A stretch of 64,000 nucleotides of DNA from Thalassotalea euphylliae (lineage in GTDB: Bacteria > Pseudomonadota > Gammaproteobacteria > Enterobacterales > Alteromonadaceae). The notes under the pieces are model-generated. The model searched no databases. It had not been told where the DNA came from and saw only the letters and a program-made list of their open reading frames with translations. The translations under genes were made by a program, and so were the position numbers. Shown here in pieces: positions 56,589 to 64,000 of this stretch. The stretch covers positions 992,001 to 1,056,000 of the forward strand of contig NZ_QUOT01000001.1 of assembly GCF_003390375.1 (NCBI RefSeq). Reading direction: 5' to 3'. Every line of letters begins with the position of its first letter. Positions within the stretch are counted from its first letter, which is position 1.

Positions 56589-56611
56589 TAACTAATATTA
56601 AGGGTTTTATT

Positions 56612-57211
56612 ATGTATAAGGTATTAACTACCATCGTATTGCTGATTAGCAGTATGTTTACGGTGCAAGCGGCTAGCGTGTCGCCATACCAAACACTGGA
56701 GACTACAGGCAACAGCTTGTTTAACCGCATCGCCCAACAACAGCAAGAATTAGCGAAATTCCCTGATTTAATGCGCACTATTGTTGAAGAAGAATTAATG
56801 CCACATGTCGACTACAAATATGCAGCATTTCGCATTCTAGGTAAGCAATTAAAGAAAACTACTAAAGAAGAGCGCAATAAGTTTGCCGACGCAATGCGCC
56901 ATTACTTAGTTAGAACTTACGCTACAGCATTAGCCAGCTATACCGACCAACAAGTGATTTATGAGCCAGAAAAGTCTTTTGAAGGCAAACGTGTTGTTGC
57001 GGTTTCAACGCGCATTATTGATAAGGATGCCCCTGAAATTGAGATTCAGTTCAAAATGCGCCGCAATAAGAAAACAGGCCAATGGAAAGCGTTTGATATG
57101 GTCGTTGAAGGTATTTCATTGCTTGAAAGTAAAAAAGCAGAATTAAATCGTAAAATTCAACAACAAGGTTTGTCACAAGTTACGCTAGAGCTCGCATCTA
57201 TCGCAAAATAA
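56612..57211 (+). CDS. MlaC/Ttg2D-family periplasmic phospholipid-binding protein (orphan)
   Basis: 199 aa. Signal peptide ~1-20 (LTTIVLLISSMFTVQA), then the Tol_Tol_Ttg2 domain: LMRTIVEEELMPHVDYKYAAF, LGKQLKKTTKEERNKF and the C-terminal KAFDMVVEGISLL. MlaC shuttles phospholipids between the outer-membrane MlaA complex and the inner-membrane MlaFEDB transporter. Here it stands alone under a TetR operator instead of in the mlaFEDCB operon, so it is probably a second, inducible copy. Confidence 0.9.
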   Translation: MYKVLTTIVLLISSMFTVQAASVSPYQTLETTGNSLFNRIAQQQQELAKFPDLMRTIVEEELMPHVDYKYAAFRILGKQLKKTTKEERNKFADAMRHYLVRTYATALASYTDQQVIYEPEKSFEGKRVVAVSTRIIDKDAPEIEIQFKMRRNKKTGQWKAFDMVVEGISLLESKKAELNRKIQQQGLSQVTLELASIAK

Positions 57212-57301
57212 CTTGGCTTAAGAATTGTTAAACCATTGTTTTTAATTGAACTTATGGATTAAAGCATTCTCCCTAAACATCTTTTCCTTTACTCTCTTCG
57301 G

Positions 57302-57336
57302 GCCACATTACCATTTGGGAATGTGGCTCTTTTTTA
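57302..57336 (+). terminator. Intrinsic terminator after the mlaC-like gene
   Basis: GCCACATT and AATGTGGC around a 10-nt loop, then CTCTTTTTT. Confidence 0.85.
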
Positions 57337-57447
57337 CCGCAAAATGGCCATTTATCTGCTTACACTCATTAAGAGTCATACTCACTATGAATTTTAGATA
57401 TCAGCCGATATACTGCTGATTAACAGGTAACGTAATGGAGGCTAAGA

Positions 57448-57690
57448 ATGTCTGGAACGACTATGGTTGTGCTTATCGTGTTTATTTCTGTCGGCTTTGG
57501 TGTAATGTACGATATGTATCAAAAGCACCTACGTTTTAAAGAAAAGTCACTGAAATACAACGCGGAAAATAGTAAAGAGAATGCTGCGCTCAAATCACAA
57601 GTCGCACAATTAGAAGAGCGTGTACAAGTATTAGAAAAAATCGTGACTGACGAAGGTTATGCCGTGAATAAGGAAATCAATGGGTTGTAG
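57448..57690 (+). CDS. PspB-like small membrane protein
   Basis: 80 aa. One membrane helix (~5-22, MVVLIVFISVGFGVMYDMY), then a charged coiled coil with NAALKSQVAQLEERVQVLEK. The layout (short helix, leucine-zipper tail with LEERVxVLEKI) is that of phage-shock protein B, but no pspA or pspC is near. GGAGG precedes the ATG. Probably a stand-alone relative. Confidence 0.7.
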   Translation: MSGTTMVVLIVFISVGFGVMYDMYQKHLRFKEKSLKYNAENSKENAALKSQVAQLEERVQVLEKIVTDEGYAVNKEINGL

Positions 57691-57749
57691 CTCGTTGCAA
57701 ATGCGACATCGAAATAAATTGAGTATTCATACCAGTTAAAGGTCTAAAA

Positions 57750-57947
57750 TTGAAGTTAATTATGCGTAGCGAGTTTGACGACTTGCGCCTTAACGACACC
57801 CATTGCTTTGACACAGACAGCAATGGTGATAAACAAATTGTGCGAATTTACTGCGGTGAAACATTAATAGCGAAACGAGTAAAACATAAAAAGTCGATCC
57901 GCTACTTTGGTATCCAAGGCTATCAGCAATATCTCACCAATACCTAA
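57750..57947 (+). CDS. Small protein of unknown function, 65 aa
   Basis: Begins at TTG with AAAGG seven bases upstream; an ATG four codons later is the alternative. Sequence such as CFDTDSNGDKQIVRIYCGETLIAKRV looks like a compact beta fold. No signal peptide. Not recognised. Confidence 0.5.
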   Translation: MKLIMRSEFDDLRLNDTHCFDTDSNGDKQIVRIYCGETLIAKRVKHKKSIRYFGIQGYQQYLTNT

Positions 57948-58053
57948 CCATCAGGGGCAAACTAGCCTAGCCTGCGCTACCAGTTAAGCTAAACTTATAT
58001 GTACTAGTTCAGGTGATTACTTTTCTAATGACTAATGTGAATTACTAGTATAA

Positions 58054-58866
58054 CTACGATTCACTTAGTGCTTTTTCCGCGGCTTTAACAACGGCTTCGT
58101 CAAGCTCAGGAATACTGGTATCAATGCCCACTTCCATCGCTTTAACAACTGCTTTTAGCACCGCAATACGTGCGTACCATTTTCGGTTGCCTGGGATCAC
58201 TTGCCACTGGGCATGGTTTGTATTGGTAAATTTAAGCATATCGTTAATGGCAACATGATAATCATCCCACTTTTCACGATTGCGAATATCTTCTTCAGTT
58301 AGCTTCCATCGCTTAATAGGGTTGTGTAAACGTTCTTTAAAGCGCTTTAGCTGTTCATCGCCACTAATGTGCAAAAATACTTTGACGATGCGTACATCAT
58401 CATCTGCCAACAAACGCTCAAACTCATTAATTTCTTGATAAGCTCGCTGCCACTCATTAGGTTTGGCAAATTCCTCTACTCGCTCTACTAATACTCGGCC
58501 GTAATAAGAACGATCGAAAATCGCAATACCGCCTGGTGCAGGCAATTTCGTTTGGAACCGATATAAATAATGCTTTGCTTGCTCAATTGGATCCGGTGCC
58601 GCAATGGGGTAAACCGTAAAGCCCCTTGGGTCTAACTTTTCGGTCAATCGACGGATAGCGCCACCTTTGCCGCTGGCATCCCAGCCTTCGAAAACAATTA
58701 AAGCACGCTTACCTTGCCTAAAATACGCTTGTTGCACTTGTAACATTCGTTGCTGCCACTTTTTCAGCTGCTTTTCGTACTTCGGTTTGTCTTCAATCGC
58801 TTGCGTTAAATCTACAGCTTCAAGTTGTTCGCTTGGTAAGACTTTGATGTCAGAAGGTAAATGCAT
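58054..58866 (-). CDS. ppk2: Polyphosphate kinase 2 (PPK2) family protein
   Basis: The 270-aa enzyme transfers phosphate between polyphosphate and nucleotides. Walker A is VFEGWDASGKGGAIRR, Walker B IFDRSYYGRVLVERVE; DPRGFTVYPIAAP and the lid Arg segment RFKERLHNPIKRWKL fit PPK2. Single-domain, ~270 aa, class I or III; nucleotide preference cannot be told. Start at MHLPSDIKVL. Single gene. Confidence 0.94.
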   Translation of the reverse strand: MHLPSDIKVLPSEQLEAVDLTQAIEDKPKYEKQLKKWQQRMLQVQQAYFRQGKRALIVFEGWDASGKGGAIRRLTEKLDPRGFTVYPIAAPDPIEQAKHYLYRFQTKLPAPGGIAIFDRSYYGRVLVERVEEFAKPNEWQRAYQEINEFERLLADDDVRIVKVFLHISGDEQLKRFKERLHNPIKRWKLTEEDIRNREKWDDYHVAINDMLKFTNTNHAQWQVIPGNRKWYARIAVLKAVVKAMEVGIDTSIPELDEAVVKAAEKALSES

Positions 58867-59109
58867 GGAACTAAAAATAAATAGGGTTAAGTAAATTGAC
58901 TATAGAAGAAGACAAATCGCACCACAAGTACAGGGAACACATGCTCAACAATAATTATTAACTACTTGATATTTATCAAGCTATCGAAGCGTTATGGCTA
59001 TAGGTGTTGATAGCAAAAGGCGAGTGCCTAGTGCTTAGTTTGCATTTTTAATTGCACTAAACACCGCCAATTACTTCCCTGAACAGAAGAATGATTTCGC
59101 GAGGTTAAC

Positions 59110-60771
59110 TTAATGCTGACGTTGCTTTCGACTCTGAGAACGACTTGCACTTTGCCTGCTCGACGTATGATTGCGTTTCTTATAATTACTGCGCGCATAA
59201 TTTTTTGCAGGCTTATTTGCCGACTTGTTATAGCTTTTTCGACTTTGACTAACGTTTTTATAAGTACCGTTTTTATAAGCACTGTTTTTGTAACCGCTGT
59301 TTTTACTTGCTTTTTGATACTTCTTGTTAGCATGACCAGCAGCCTGATGACGCAATTGACTATTAATATTGGCAACAGGTTTTTTCTTGTTATTGGCGCT
59401 GGCAAAATATTTCTTAGTTGAGCGGCTAGCTGATTGTTGACGACTACGGCTATTGACTTGAGCAGGTTTCGCTTGAACACGCTTTATGCCAGCTTTAGAG
59501 CTCGTAGTGTAACGGTTTGACTGGTTGCGCTTAAAGTTGTCACGCTTAGCTGATTGGCGATCTTGTTTATGCAAAAGCTTCGCACTATTTCGCTGATACT
59601 GTTTGGGCGCTCTGGTTTTTATCACACTAGTGTTTGACGCACTGCTGCTTCGCTTATTCAAATCACCTTTTACACGTTTAAAAGTGTCATGTTTACGCTT
59701 GTAGTTATGTTGCAGGGCATTGTGCTTATGGTTTTTTATCCCCCTCTTGCCGCTAGTTGAGCTTTTGCCAACATAACGCACCGCGTGATTACGCTTATGA
59801 GGGTACTGGCTGCGATATTTTTCTTTAACCACCGCCGTGCGATAGGCAACATTGCGACGGTGGTAAGGTTTATGATGCCAGCGTTTGCTATAGCCGCTAT
59901 ATAAAATGTGATGGCGTTTGCGGTAATAGTGGCGATAGTGATTGTGGAAGTTTCTGCGATGATTGATCACCACATAACCGTTATGCCAATGAAATGCGCT
60001 GAAAAAGAAGCCAACGCCAATATGAACACCTCGGTGCCATGTAATAGGCCAATAATCATGATGATGGCGGTGAAACTTATAGCGGTGTCGCCAGTAAACG
60101 GGCGGGTAATGACGCCAGCGCCAATCACCATAAACCACACGAGTGTCGTAATAAGGTACATAAACCACTTCTGGTTCACGCGACACAATCACAATTTTTT
60201 CTTGCTCGTATTCAACATCAACTTTATCAATCGCGTCTAAACTTCCTGCCTCTTGAGCTTGCAGGCGTAGCGATTGAATACTATCGAGCACATCTTGCTC
60301 TTGGGCTAAAAACGCATCCCCAAGTTGGCGCAGCCAAGTTAAATCTTTATTCATTTGCTCAAGCACAGTCTCAAACGGTACTAACGCAATAACACTTGCA
60401 TCCCAGTCCTGCTGCGAGGCTCGTTCGCTAAGTGTTTGTGTTGAAACATCTCCTTGCAGCTCACGCCAACGGTAAGCTTCAATAACCTCTAGGGGGTAAC
60501 TAGCAGCGATCAGAATGTGGCTAAGTAGGCTGTCGGGATACAAAGCAATGGGTGCCAAAAGCTGTGCTAATTGTGCTTTAGAAAGCAATGCTTGCTCATC
60601 ACTGTTGGTAGAATTTTGCTTTTTTGATTGATGATTATATGGCTGGTGCTCATTCGATTGATAGGTACTATCACTATAATCGATTGCATGAACCGCAGTG
60701 CTATTGAAGGCTAATCCACTCGATAGCGCAGCAGCCAGCAATAACGCGGGGTTGAACAGGTGAGTTTTCAT
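59110..60771 (-). CDS. DUF3300 exported protein with a long basic tail
   Basis: 553 aa from the ATG at 60771 (GAGAGGGA upstream); a longer frame to 60840 lacks such a signal. Signal peptide ~1-29 (PALLLAAALSSGLAFNSTAVHA). The DUF3300 domain (~55-220) holds LAQLLAPIALYPDSLLSHIL and EVVYVPYYDTRVVYGDWRW. A His/Tyr/Trp-rich stretch follows (WRHRYKFHRHHHDYW), then ~300 residues of low-complexity Lys/Arg/Asn/Ser sequence with repeats such as YKNSAYKNGTYKN. The tail could bind polyanions (LPS, DNA, polyphosphate). Function unknown. Confidence 0.85.
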   Translation of the reverse strand: MKTHLFNPALLLAAALSSGLAFNSTAVHAIDYSDSTYQSNEHQPYNHQSKKQNSTNSDEQALLSKAQLAQLLAPIALYPDSLLSHILIAASYPLEVIEAYRWRELQGDVSTQTLSERASQQDWDASVIALVPFETVLEQMNKDLTWLRQLGDAFLAQEQDVLDSIQSLRLQAQEAGSLDAIDKVDVEYEQEKIVIVSREPEVVYVPYYDTRVVYGDWRWRHYPPVYWRHRYKFHRHHHDYWPITWHRGVHIGVGFFFSAFHWHNGYVVINHRRNFHNHYRHYYRKRHHILYSGYSKRWHHKPYHRRNVAYRTAVVKEKYRSQYPHKRNHAVRYVGKSSTSGKRGIKNHKHNALQHNYKRKHDTFKRVKGDLNKRSSSASNTSVIKTRAPKQYQRNSAKLLHKQDRQSAKRDNFKRNQSNRYTTSSKAGIKRVQAKPAQVNSRSRQQSASRSTKKYFASANNKKKPVANINSQLRHQAAGHANKKYQKASKNSGYKNSAYKNGTYKNVSQSRKSYNKSANKPAKNYARSNYKKRNHTSSRQSASRSQSRKQRQH

Positions 60772-61057
60772 AATAAAAATCCCTCTCTTGACGAGTTGCC
60801 TTTTACTATAAAAACCGCAAGCTGAATTATTGCTGAACAATTATCAAGCAGCTATCGTTCGATTACGGAACGGTTCATATTTACTTTCTAGCTCACAGCT
60901 TTCTAGCTCACAACCTTCTCGCTCAAAACTTTCTAGGTAACTTCTTTGTTGCTAAAGACATGATTTACATGAGCCAAAACAAACAAGAATAAGTCACTGC
61001 TTTCCTGCTTGTTATAATGTTCCTATATGGTAATAAATCCAATCTAAGTAGCAACAC

Positions 61058-61741
61058 ATGACTGCAATTAGCAATCTCAACATGAATTTTGAACAGCGCG
61101 TGGTTGTATCAACAGCACAGCAAAACTGGCTGGCCAGCCCCAAGGCTGGAGTATGGCGCAAGCCTTTGGCCCGAGAGGAGGCAGAACAAGGCCATGCGAC
61201 TAGCATAGTGCGTTATGACGCTGGCGCTTCTTTTTCAGAGCATAACCACCCGTTAGGTGAAGAGATTCTGGTATTAGATGGCGTATTTTCAGATCAAACC
61301 GGTGACTATCCAGCGGGTACTTATATTCGTAACCCCAAAGGTTTTGTGCATGCCCCTTACTCTGAGCATGGCTGCACGTTATTCGTCAAATTACATCAGT
61401 TCCAAGAGTCTGACACCACACAAGTCAGGGTGAATACGCAAACGACAGCCTGGTTACCTGGCCAAGGCGGATTGCAAGTGATGCCATTGCATGAGCATGA
61501 AGGAGAGCACGTCGCTTTAGTGAAATGGCCTGCAGGTGAGAAATTTAAACCTCACCGCCATTTTGGTGGTGAAGAAATATTGGTGTTATCTGGTGAATTC
61601 AAAGACGAGTTAGGTAGCTACCCCACCGGAACCTGGCTGCGCAGCCCCCATATGAGTCAGCATCACCCGTTTGTAGAGCAAGAAACGATTATTTGGGTAA
61701 AAACGGGGCACCTGCCTTTTGACCCATACCAAGCAGTTTAA
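61058..61741 (+). CDS. Double-cupin protein (ChrR-like)
   Basis: 227 aa. Two cupin domains with metal ligands: SEHNHPLGEEILVLDG with GTYIRNP and FVHAP, and KPHRHFGGEEILVLSGEF with GSYPTGTWLRSP. The duplicated ChrR-type cupin binds a metal (often Zn or Fe) and in ChrR regulates a sigma factor, but the zinc-binding anti-sigma part and a sigma gene are missing here. Enzymatic (oxygenase-like) or sensor role possible. Single gene. Confidence 0.85.
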   Translation: MTAISNLNMNFEQRVVVSTAQQNWLASPKAGVWRKPLAREEAEQGHATSIVRYDAGASFSEHNHPLGEEILVLDGVFSDQTGDYPAGTYIRNPKGFVHAPYSEHGCTLFVKLHQFQESDTTQVRVNTQTTAWLPGQGGLQVMPLHEHEGEHVALVKWPAGEKFKPHRHFGGEEILVLSGEFKDELGSYPTGTWLRSPHMSQHHPFVEQETIIWVKTGHLPFDPYQAV

Positions 61742-61837
61742 AATGTTTAATTGCTCCATCAAGCACTAATCAGCAGATAACAAACAGCTAGTGAGCTCGT
61801 TATCTAATAAAGCAATTGCCTAACAAAGCGAGCAAAG

Positions 61838-62497
61838 CTAACTCTGGACTAATATTACTGAAAATGCGCTTAGCCAGATTAATTTTATCCAGTAAGAAAT
61901 TCGCTGGTACAAGCCAACCTTACTAGCTATGCCAGTACCTTTTTGAGCTTGCGATTGTTTAACTGATTGTGCCATCTTGACTAAATAGTAAATTGCCAAT
62001 ATCACCGTCAGTACAGACGCAATTCGAAACCATGTTGGCAGCGCTAGATTATCACCGCTAAATGCCACCAACATGGGCGCAATTAATAACGAGAGCAACA
62101 TAATAAAGCCAGCCCAAGAGTGGACTTTGCAGCTGTGGGTTGGCTCCTTTGTGTACGGGTCTTTATCCATAGGGAAATAGCCCGCTACCCAAGTTCCTAG
62201 GCCGTGAATAATAATTAAATAGCCAGTTGACTGTATTGCTATATCGGCGCCAGCACGCGCTTGAACGTACCAGCCAAATACACAAAAAATTGCGCCTAAA
62301 GGATAGTTATTGATCAGCGGTGATAGTTTCTCTGTTGGGCTGCCAGCCGCGCCCAGTTCGCTACAGAATTGATTGCTGTGATTGTAATTGGGATAGAACT
62401 TGGCCGCGATATAAACGCCAATGGTTATCCAAATAGTCGCAATAAGCCCAGATAAACCTGAGATAACTTCTAGAACGTTGATAAAATTTGTCTCCAT
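61838..62497 (-). CDS. DUF998-like integral membrane protein
   Basis: 219 aa from the ATG at 62497; an in-frame TTG upstream at 62557 would add 20 unlikely residues. About six membrane helices (LEVISGLSGLIATIWITIGV; GYLIIIHGLGTWVAGYFPMD; WAGFIMLLSLLIAPMLVAF; IASVLTVILAIYYLVKM). FCSELGAAGSPTEKLSPLINN and FPMDKDPYTKEPTHSCKVHSW are the DUF998 conserved loops. Function unknown. Immediately after the histidine kinase gene on the same strand. Confidence 0.8.
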   Translation of the reverse strand: METNFINVLEVISGLSGLIATIWITIGVYIAAKFYPNYNHSNQFCSELGAAGSPTEKLSPLINNYPLGAIFCVFGWYVQARAGADIAIQSTGYLIIIHGLGTWVAGYFPMDKDPYTKEPTHSCKVHSWAGFIMLLSLLIAPMLVAFSGDNLALPTWFRIASVLTVILAIYYLVKMAQSVKQSQAQKGTGIASKVGLYQRISYWIKLIWLSAFSVILVQS

Positions 62498-62566
62498 ACA
62501 AAACCATATAAAACCATGAGAACCATAAAAAACTGGGTTAACTGAGCTGCAACCCAAGCACTAGCT

Positions 62567-63937
62567 TCAGTTGATGTGAAATGATAGCTCAAACAATGCT
62601 CCGCCTAATTCGGCATCACGTTTGATATCAATTTTTCCTTGGTAGCTAGTCACTATATCTCTGACAATCGCTAAGCCGATACCGTGACCCTGTTCATAGG
62701 TGTCAGCCCGCACACCGCGCTGCATAATGCTGTCCCGTTTGTGCTCAGAAATACCAACCCCATCATCTGCTATCGATAATGTTAAATACTTGGCACTCAC
62801 ATTGACCGTTACCGCCACTTTAGCTGTCGCGGCTTTGTATGCGTTGTCGAGCAGATTACCAAGAATTTCCATTAAATCAGCTTCATCGCCTTTGAATTTA
62901 GCGCCGTCAGCGACTTCAACAGCGACGGTGACTGTTTTATCACGATAAATTTTTGCCATAGCAGACAATAATTTATCGATGCAAGGCTTAATATCAACAC
63001 TCAAGCGCCAAGCTGATTGGCCAGCACTTTGCGCGCGCTTTAGCTGGTGCTCGACAATATGGTTAATCTTGCTGACTTCCTGCTGAATTTCACTAGACAC
63101 CGCTTCTGCACTGCTAATCGTCGCTAAAGGTGTTTTTAAGCTGTGTGCTAAATCCGCAAGCGCATTACGGTAACGCAGTCGTTGAGTCTGCTCGTTAGAG
63201 AGTAGATTATTAAGCTGACTAATTGCCGGCTTTACCTCTATTGGGTAATCACCGGCTACCGACTCACTGTCGCCCTGCTCGATGGTTTTTAATTCGTGAG
63301 TTAGCTGTTTTAACGGTTTTAACGTCCACGACAGCCACCACCACATCACGGCGGCAAAAACAATGGCAATTATCGCCAGCCAGATCAGCAGTTGCTGACG
63401 AAACGCTTTTTGCGCTGCCATATAATCTTGCTGGCTTTTAGCGATGTGTAAGGTTAGCGGCATATCTTGGTTAAGATCGGCAAAGTTAACAGAAAAGCTA
63501 GAAACAAACATCGCTTGCTCTGCGAAAGTCACCGAGTAAAATGCCCGCTCCCCTTGAGCAGGATAAAACAAGTTGTCCATTGAGGTAATATTAAGTGCGG
63601 AGTCAGAATGCCAAATCAAGCGCTGCGTTTTCGTTTCTATGGGTGTTTCTGTAGACGTTCCTGCTATCGGTATTTGATCGGAAATAAGCGCATACAAGCC
63701 GGAGTCAATCACATTAAACTGACTTTCTTGAAAGTTAGTTGGCGTTAAAAGTTCACCATCGATGTAATCAGTTTCCGCCAATATGCTGTAGCTATGAGCG
63801 GTTAACTCCTGTTCAACGGCTTTTAACAAATGTTTGGCAAAAGCATCATCAAGGGTAAAGCCTATAGCCGGTAGCAATACAAATAGCATTACTACGGCAC
63901 TGGCGATTAGTCGGGATTTTAACGAAGGTACGTCCAT
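62567..63937 (-). CDS. Sensor histidine kinase, PhoQ-like
   Basis: 456 aa. TM1 ~8-28, a periplasmic sensor (~30-180), TM2 ~184-204, HAMP, then HisKA with LADLAHSLKTPLATISS (phospho-His; the HSLKTPL form is that of PhoQ) and HATPase boxes NLLDNAYKAA (N), SIADDGVGIS (G1) and GHGIGLAIVRDIV (G2). The ATG overlaps by one base the TGA of an upstream frame that runs off the window, in the pattern TGATG, so a response regulator probably precedes it in the operon. Stimulus unknown (divalent cations if truly PhoQ-like). Confidence 0.92.
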   Translation of the reverse strand: MDVPSLKSRLIASAVVMLFVLLPAIGFTLDDAFAKHLLKAVEQELTAHSYSILAETDYIDGELLTPTNFQESQFNVIDSGLYALISDQIPIAGTSTETPIETKTQRLIWHSDSALNITSMDNLFYPAQGERAFYSVTFAEQAMFVSSFSVNFADLNQDMPLTLHIAKSQQDYMAAQKAFRQQLLIWLAIIAIVFAAVMWWWLSWTLKPLKQLTHELKTIEQGDSESVAGDYPIEVKPAISQLNNLLSNEQTQRLRYRNALADLAHSLKTPLATISSAEAVSSEIQQEVSKINHIVEHQLKRAQSAGQSAWRLSVDIKPCIDKLLSAMAKIYRDKTVTVAVEVADGAKFKGDEADLMEILGNLLDNAYKAATAKVAVTVNVSAKYLTLSIADDGVGISEHKRDSIMQRGVRADTYEQGHGIGLAIVRDIVTSYQGKIDIKRDAELGGALFELSFHIN

Positions 63938-64000
63938 CACCTACTCTTATTGGCATAAATATTGGGGTAAAAATTCTGAGCTAAGTGGCATTCGCTAGCG
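63937..64000 (-). CDS. 3' end of an upstream frame, probably a response regulator (partial)
   Basis: About 21 codons (ASECHLAQNFYPNIYANKSR) are open to the window edge and end in TGA overlapping the kinase ATG. Identity is inferred only from the coupling with the histidine kinase; these residues do not show a typical regulator C-terminus. Confidence 0.3.
   Translation of the reverse strand, partial: ASECHLAQNFYPNIYANKSR

Noticed and set aside
59028..59480. Overlapping 150-aa frame on the minus strand
   Set aside because: It lies in another frame of the DUF3300 basic tail; its hydrophobic look comes from out-of-frame reading of Lys/Asn codons.

Overview
The window is a chromosomal segment from a marine gammaproteobacterium of the order Alteromonadales. 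The gene content points to Colwelliaceae (Thalassotalea or Colwellia type), but only at the level of inference. Supporting signs are moderate AT richness, many chemoreceptors, a PEP-CTERM protein with a TPR partner, the E. coli-like block ubiF-miaB-ybeZ-ybeY-ybeX-lnt beside a Met/Leu/Gln tRNA array, and a large RND pump. There is no CRISPR array, rRNA operon or replication origin.

Layout. (1) 1-5435: the 5' part of rimO, which carries a roughly 4.4 kb insertion. A replacement rimO 5' end (851-1007) lies on the left and the orphaned original 5' end (5259-5435) on the right. Between them are an unrecognised two-gene cassette (1176-3559; a winged-helix-like protein and a protein with a PD-(D/E)XK-like motif), a palindromic site, an IS3-family element and a truncated membrane gene. 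(2) 5.6-13.9 kb: a crotonase-fold enzyme, an MscS-type channel, three chemoreceptors (two of them PAS-PAS paralogues) and a small exported protein. (3) 14.2-19.2 kb: a polyamine locus in which speB-speA and speD-speE diverge; together they take arginine to agmatine, putrescine and spermidine, with SpeD of the eukaryotic type. (4) 19.3-22.0 kb: a His-rich TonB receptor and a Cys-rich exported protein, probably linked to metal uptake. (5) 22.4-24.9 kb: rplY-pth-ychF. (6) 25.3-26.7 kb: nine intact tRNA genes (2 Met, 3 Leu, 4 Gln) and one chimeric tRNA-Leu pseudogene. (7) 27.0-37.5 kb: ubiF, two intercalated genes of unknown role (one a propeller-type sensor with a degenerate kinase end), then miaB-phoH-ybeY-corC-lnt.

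(8) 37.6-43.3 kb: an exported amidohydrolase, a PEP-CTERM protein and a large TPR protein. (9) 43.5-47.9 kb: an RND efflux pair. (10) 48.2-52.7 kb: a 1501-residue multi-pass membrane protein of unknown function. (11) 52.9-58.9 kb: an amidase-like protein, a glycerophosphodiesterase, a TetR repressor whose 21-bp operator is repeated before an orphan mlaC-like gene, small proteins and PPK2. (12) 59.1-64 kb: a DUF3300 protein with a basic tail, a double-cupin protein, a DUF998-like membrane protein and a PhoQ-like histidine kinase, probably coupled to a regulator that runs off the right edge.

The strongest candidate for something undescribed is the rimO-embedded island with its two-gene cassette.
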